A stretch of DNA of 6,609 nucleotides from Actinomycetota bacterium (GTDB lineage: Bacteria; Actinomycetota; Actinomycetes; Streptosporangiales; Streptosporangiaceae): NCBI GenBank assembly GCA_003161205.1, contig PMOU01000253.1, positions 1,823 through 8,431 on the forward strand. Reading direction: 5' to 3'. Made by a program: the position numbers and the translations under genes. The notes under the pieces were generated by a model. The model worked only from the letters and a program-made list of their open reading frames with translations, did not search any database and was not told where the DNA came from. Every line of letters starts with the position of its first letter. Position 1 is the first letter of the stretch. This document shows, in pieces, positions 5,816 through 6,609 of this stretch.

Positions 5816-6160
5816 TTACAGCCGGCGGCGGATGTACAGGGCCCAGCCGCGCGGCAGATCCTGGCTGGACACGAACTCCTGCGCCTTCATCGCGCACCAG
5901 GCCGGAATGTCGGTGTAGGCCGCCGGGTCGTCGGCCAGGACGGCCACCACAGCGCCGAGCGGGATGTCCCTGATCTGCTCCGCGAGCATGATGATCGGGA
6001 TCGGGCACTTACGCCCCAGGGCATTGATCGTCAGCGCCGCCACCGGGGCGGGCGCGGGCACCACGGCCCGTTCGGCCTCCAGAACAGGGACGGTACCGGG
6101 ACCCGGCTGGTCCGTATGGTCGGCTCCGCGACCGAACAGATTCCTGCGACGCCCGCTCAT
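5816..6160 (-). CDS. tusA: TusA-family sulfur carrier with N-terminal extension
   Basis: Read on the minus strand this encodes 114 residues. The TusA fold occupies about 42-114: 'LTINALGRKCPIPIIML' (43-59) contains the CPxP motif with the sulfur-accepting C52, followed by 'VLADDPAAYTDIPAWC' (74-89). Family members carry sulfur as a persulfide to tRNA-modification, molybdenum-cofactor or other pathways. The first ~40 residues are a polar, Pro/Ala-rich extension not found in the minimal ~80-residue family. The ATG at 6160 has GAGGG (complement of 6168-6172) seven bases upstream, favouring it over an in-frame ATG at 6235 that has no such site. Lying between ctaG and ctaC may reflect a role in respiratory or Fe-S enzyme maturation; that is inference. 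No sulfur donor (cysteine desulfurase) is in the window. Confidence 0.87.
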   Translation of the reverse strand: MSGRRRNLFGRGADHTDQPGPGTVPVLEAERAVVPAPAPVAALTINALGRKCPIPIIMLAEQIRDIPLGAVVAVLADDPAAYTDIPAWCAMKAQEFVSSQDLPRGWALYIRRRL

Positions 6161-6167
6161 GCACACA

Positions 6168-6172
6168 CCCTC
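6168..6172 (-). promoter_or_regulatory. Ribosome binding site deciding the tusA start
   Basis: On the minus strand GAGGG lies seven bases before the ATG at 6160. This spacing supports the 114-residue product over the longer frame opening at 6235. Confidence 0.6.
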
Positions 6173-6218
6173 ACGTTCTCCATCATGCCCGCCTCCGGGC
6201 AGGGCACGCTCGCCCAGG

Positions 6219-6240
6219 GCAAAGTTCGGCCGCAAAGTTC
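6219..6240. repeat. 9-bp direct repeat in the tusA-ctaC divergent region, candidate operator
   Basis: GCAAAGTTC occurs at 6219-6227 and again at 6232-6240, a 13-base period with a GGCC spacer that creates a CGGCCG palindrome between the copies. The pair sits 59-80 bases before the tusA ATG and about 92-113 before the ctaC TTG. Two exact copies in a short intergenic stretch suggest a binding site for a dimeric or tandem regulator. No known operator consensus is recognised. Confidence 0.4.
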
Positions 6241-6259
6241 ACCCAAACACGTGGGGTCC

Positions 6260-6288
6260 TAGATGGCCCGCGGGAGGTGCGCGATACT
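6260..6288 (+). promoter_or_regulatory. Weak candidate promoter for ctaC
   Basis: GATACT (6283-6288) matches four of six bases of the -10 consensus. TAGATG (6260-6265), 17 bases upstream, matches only three of the -35. It would put the transcript start near 6295, leaving a leader of about 37 bases before the TTG start. The call is tentative. Confidence 0.3.
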
Positions 6289-6315
6289 GTTTGCACGACA
6301 CGTTGTAGCAGAACC

Positions 6316-6323
6316 GAGGAAGG
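6316..6323 (+). promoter_or_regulatory. Ribosome binding site that decides the ctaC TTG start
   Basis: GAGGAAGG lies eight bases before the TTG at 6332. It is among the best ribosome binding sites in the window and sits in front of no ATG or GTG in the ctaC frame. Confidence 0.7.
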
Positions 6324-6331
6324 CCCTCGCC

Positions 6332-6609
6332 TTGACTACCGACACCGCCGAACAGGGTTCAGGACGGCCCCGCCGGACCCGCCGGGCACGCATCGCGCGC
6401 GCGACGGGCATGACGGGCGCTCTTACCGTCTTGGTCTTCGGCCTTTCCGGCTGCGCGAATGACTCGTTCACCCGGCTCGGTCTGCCTAATCCGATCACCG
6501 ACCAGGGCAAGGTCGTCCTGTCGCTCTGGCAGGGTTCCTGGATCGCCGGCCTCGCCGTCGGCTTCCTGATCTGGGGGATGATCCTGTGGGCGGTGATCTT
6601 CCACCGCAA
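6332..6609 (+). CDS. ctaC: Cytochrome c oxidase subunit II precursor, 5' part only
   Basis: Ninety-two codons are present before the window ends. From TTG 6332 the protein has an Arg-rich N-terminus (12-23), a hydrophobic stretch and lipobox 'LSGC' with C41 as the likely lipid-bearing residue. Then come 'NDSFTRLGLPNPITDQG' and the first membrane helix 'SLWQGSWIAGLAVGFLIWG', the typical start of actinobacterial CtaC. The copper-A domain that accepts electrons from cytochrome c lies outside the window. TTG is chosen over the in-frame ATG at 6410 because GAGGAAGG precedes it at good spacing, and starting at 6410 would remove the positive residues needed before the signal helix. It is divergent from tusA, and other oxidase subunit genes may follow to the right. 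Confidence 0.88.
   Translation, partial: MTTDTAEQGSGRPRRTRRARIARATGMTGALTVLVFGLSGCANDSFTRLGLPNPITDQGKVVLSLWQGSWIAGLAVGFLIWGMILWAVIFHR

Noticed and set aside
6161..6235. Upstream extension of tusA to an ATG at 6235
   Set aside because: It has no ribosome binding site, and the shorter form has GAGGG at ideal spacing before 6160.
6248..6253. CACGTG palindrome before ctaC as an operator
   Set aside because: A 6-base palindrome is expected by chance in this composition, and the flanks show no extended symmetry.
6277..6462. Short plus-strand frame overlapping the start of ctaC
   Set aside because: It is out of frame with the clear CtaC signal peptide and helix and shows no family features.

Overview
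This 6.6 kb window comes from a high-GC actinobacterium (Actinomycetota). The evidence is strong G/C preference at third codon positions, GTG and TTG starts, and gene families typical of that phylum. One example is the order erpA-like gene, adenosine-kinase-like gene, cytochrome oxidase genes, which I recall from the Mycobacterium tuberculosis Rv2204c/Rv2202c/Rv2200c neighbourhood. I cannot name the genus. A Streptosporangiales- or Streptomyces-like lineage is plausible but is a guess.

Left block (2-2493, all + strand) is an envelope-stress module. It holds the 3' part of a PspA/IM30 (Vipp1-like) gene with a Gln/Pro-rich tail, then a 92-aa PspAA-type partner overlapping it by 4 bases. An AT-rich gap follows, with a probable internal promoter. 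Next come an HtpX-type M48 membrane metalloprotease and, 5 bases later, a PspAB-type partner. PspA probably coats stressed membrane and HtpX probably removes damaged membrane proteins. PspAA and PspAB are conserved partners of unknown mechanism.

Middle block (2590-3956, + strand) has an A-type Fe-S carrier (ErpA/IscA/HesB family) and, 20 bases later, a PfkB-family kinase closely resembling mycobacterial adenosine kinase. It closes with a strong intrinsic terminator at 3978-4012.

Right block (4104-6609) is centred on cytochrome oxidase assembly. It contains a DUF4232 lipoprotein (+), a seven-helix CtaG-like protein (+) that lacks the usual His motif, a small TusA-family sulfur carrier on the minus strand, and the start of ctaC (cytochrome c oxidase subunit II, +). 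The ctaC start is a TTG codon with a good ribosome binding site, and the gene runs off the window. tusA and ctaC are divergent and share a 171-base control region with a 9-bp direct repeat.

Three separate 18-bp tandem duplications, each with one mismatch, lie in pspA, at the end of pspAA and at the start of erpA. I see no CRISPR, tRNA, rRNA, insertion sequence or phage gene. Nothing here is plainly a new system. The least understood parts are the PspA-PspAA-HtpX-PspAB module and the His-less CtaG with its DUF4232 and TusA neighbours.
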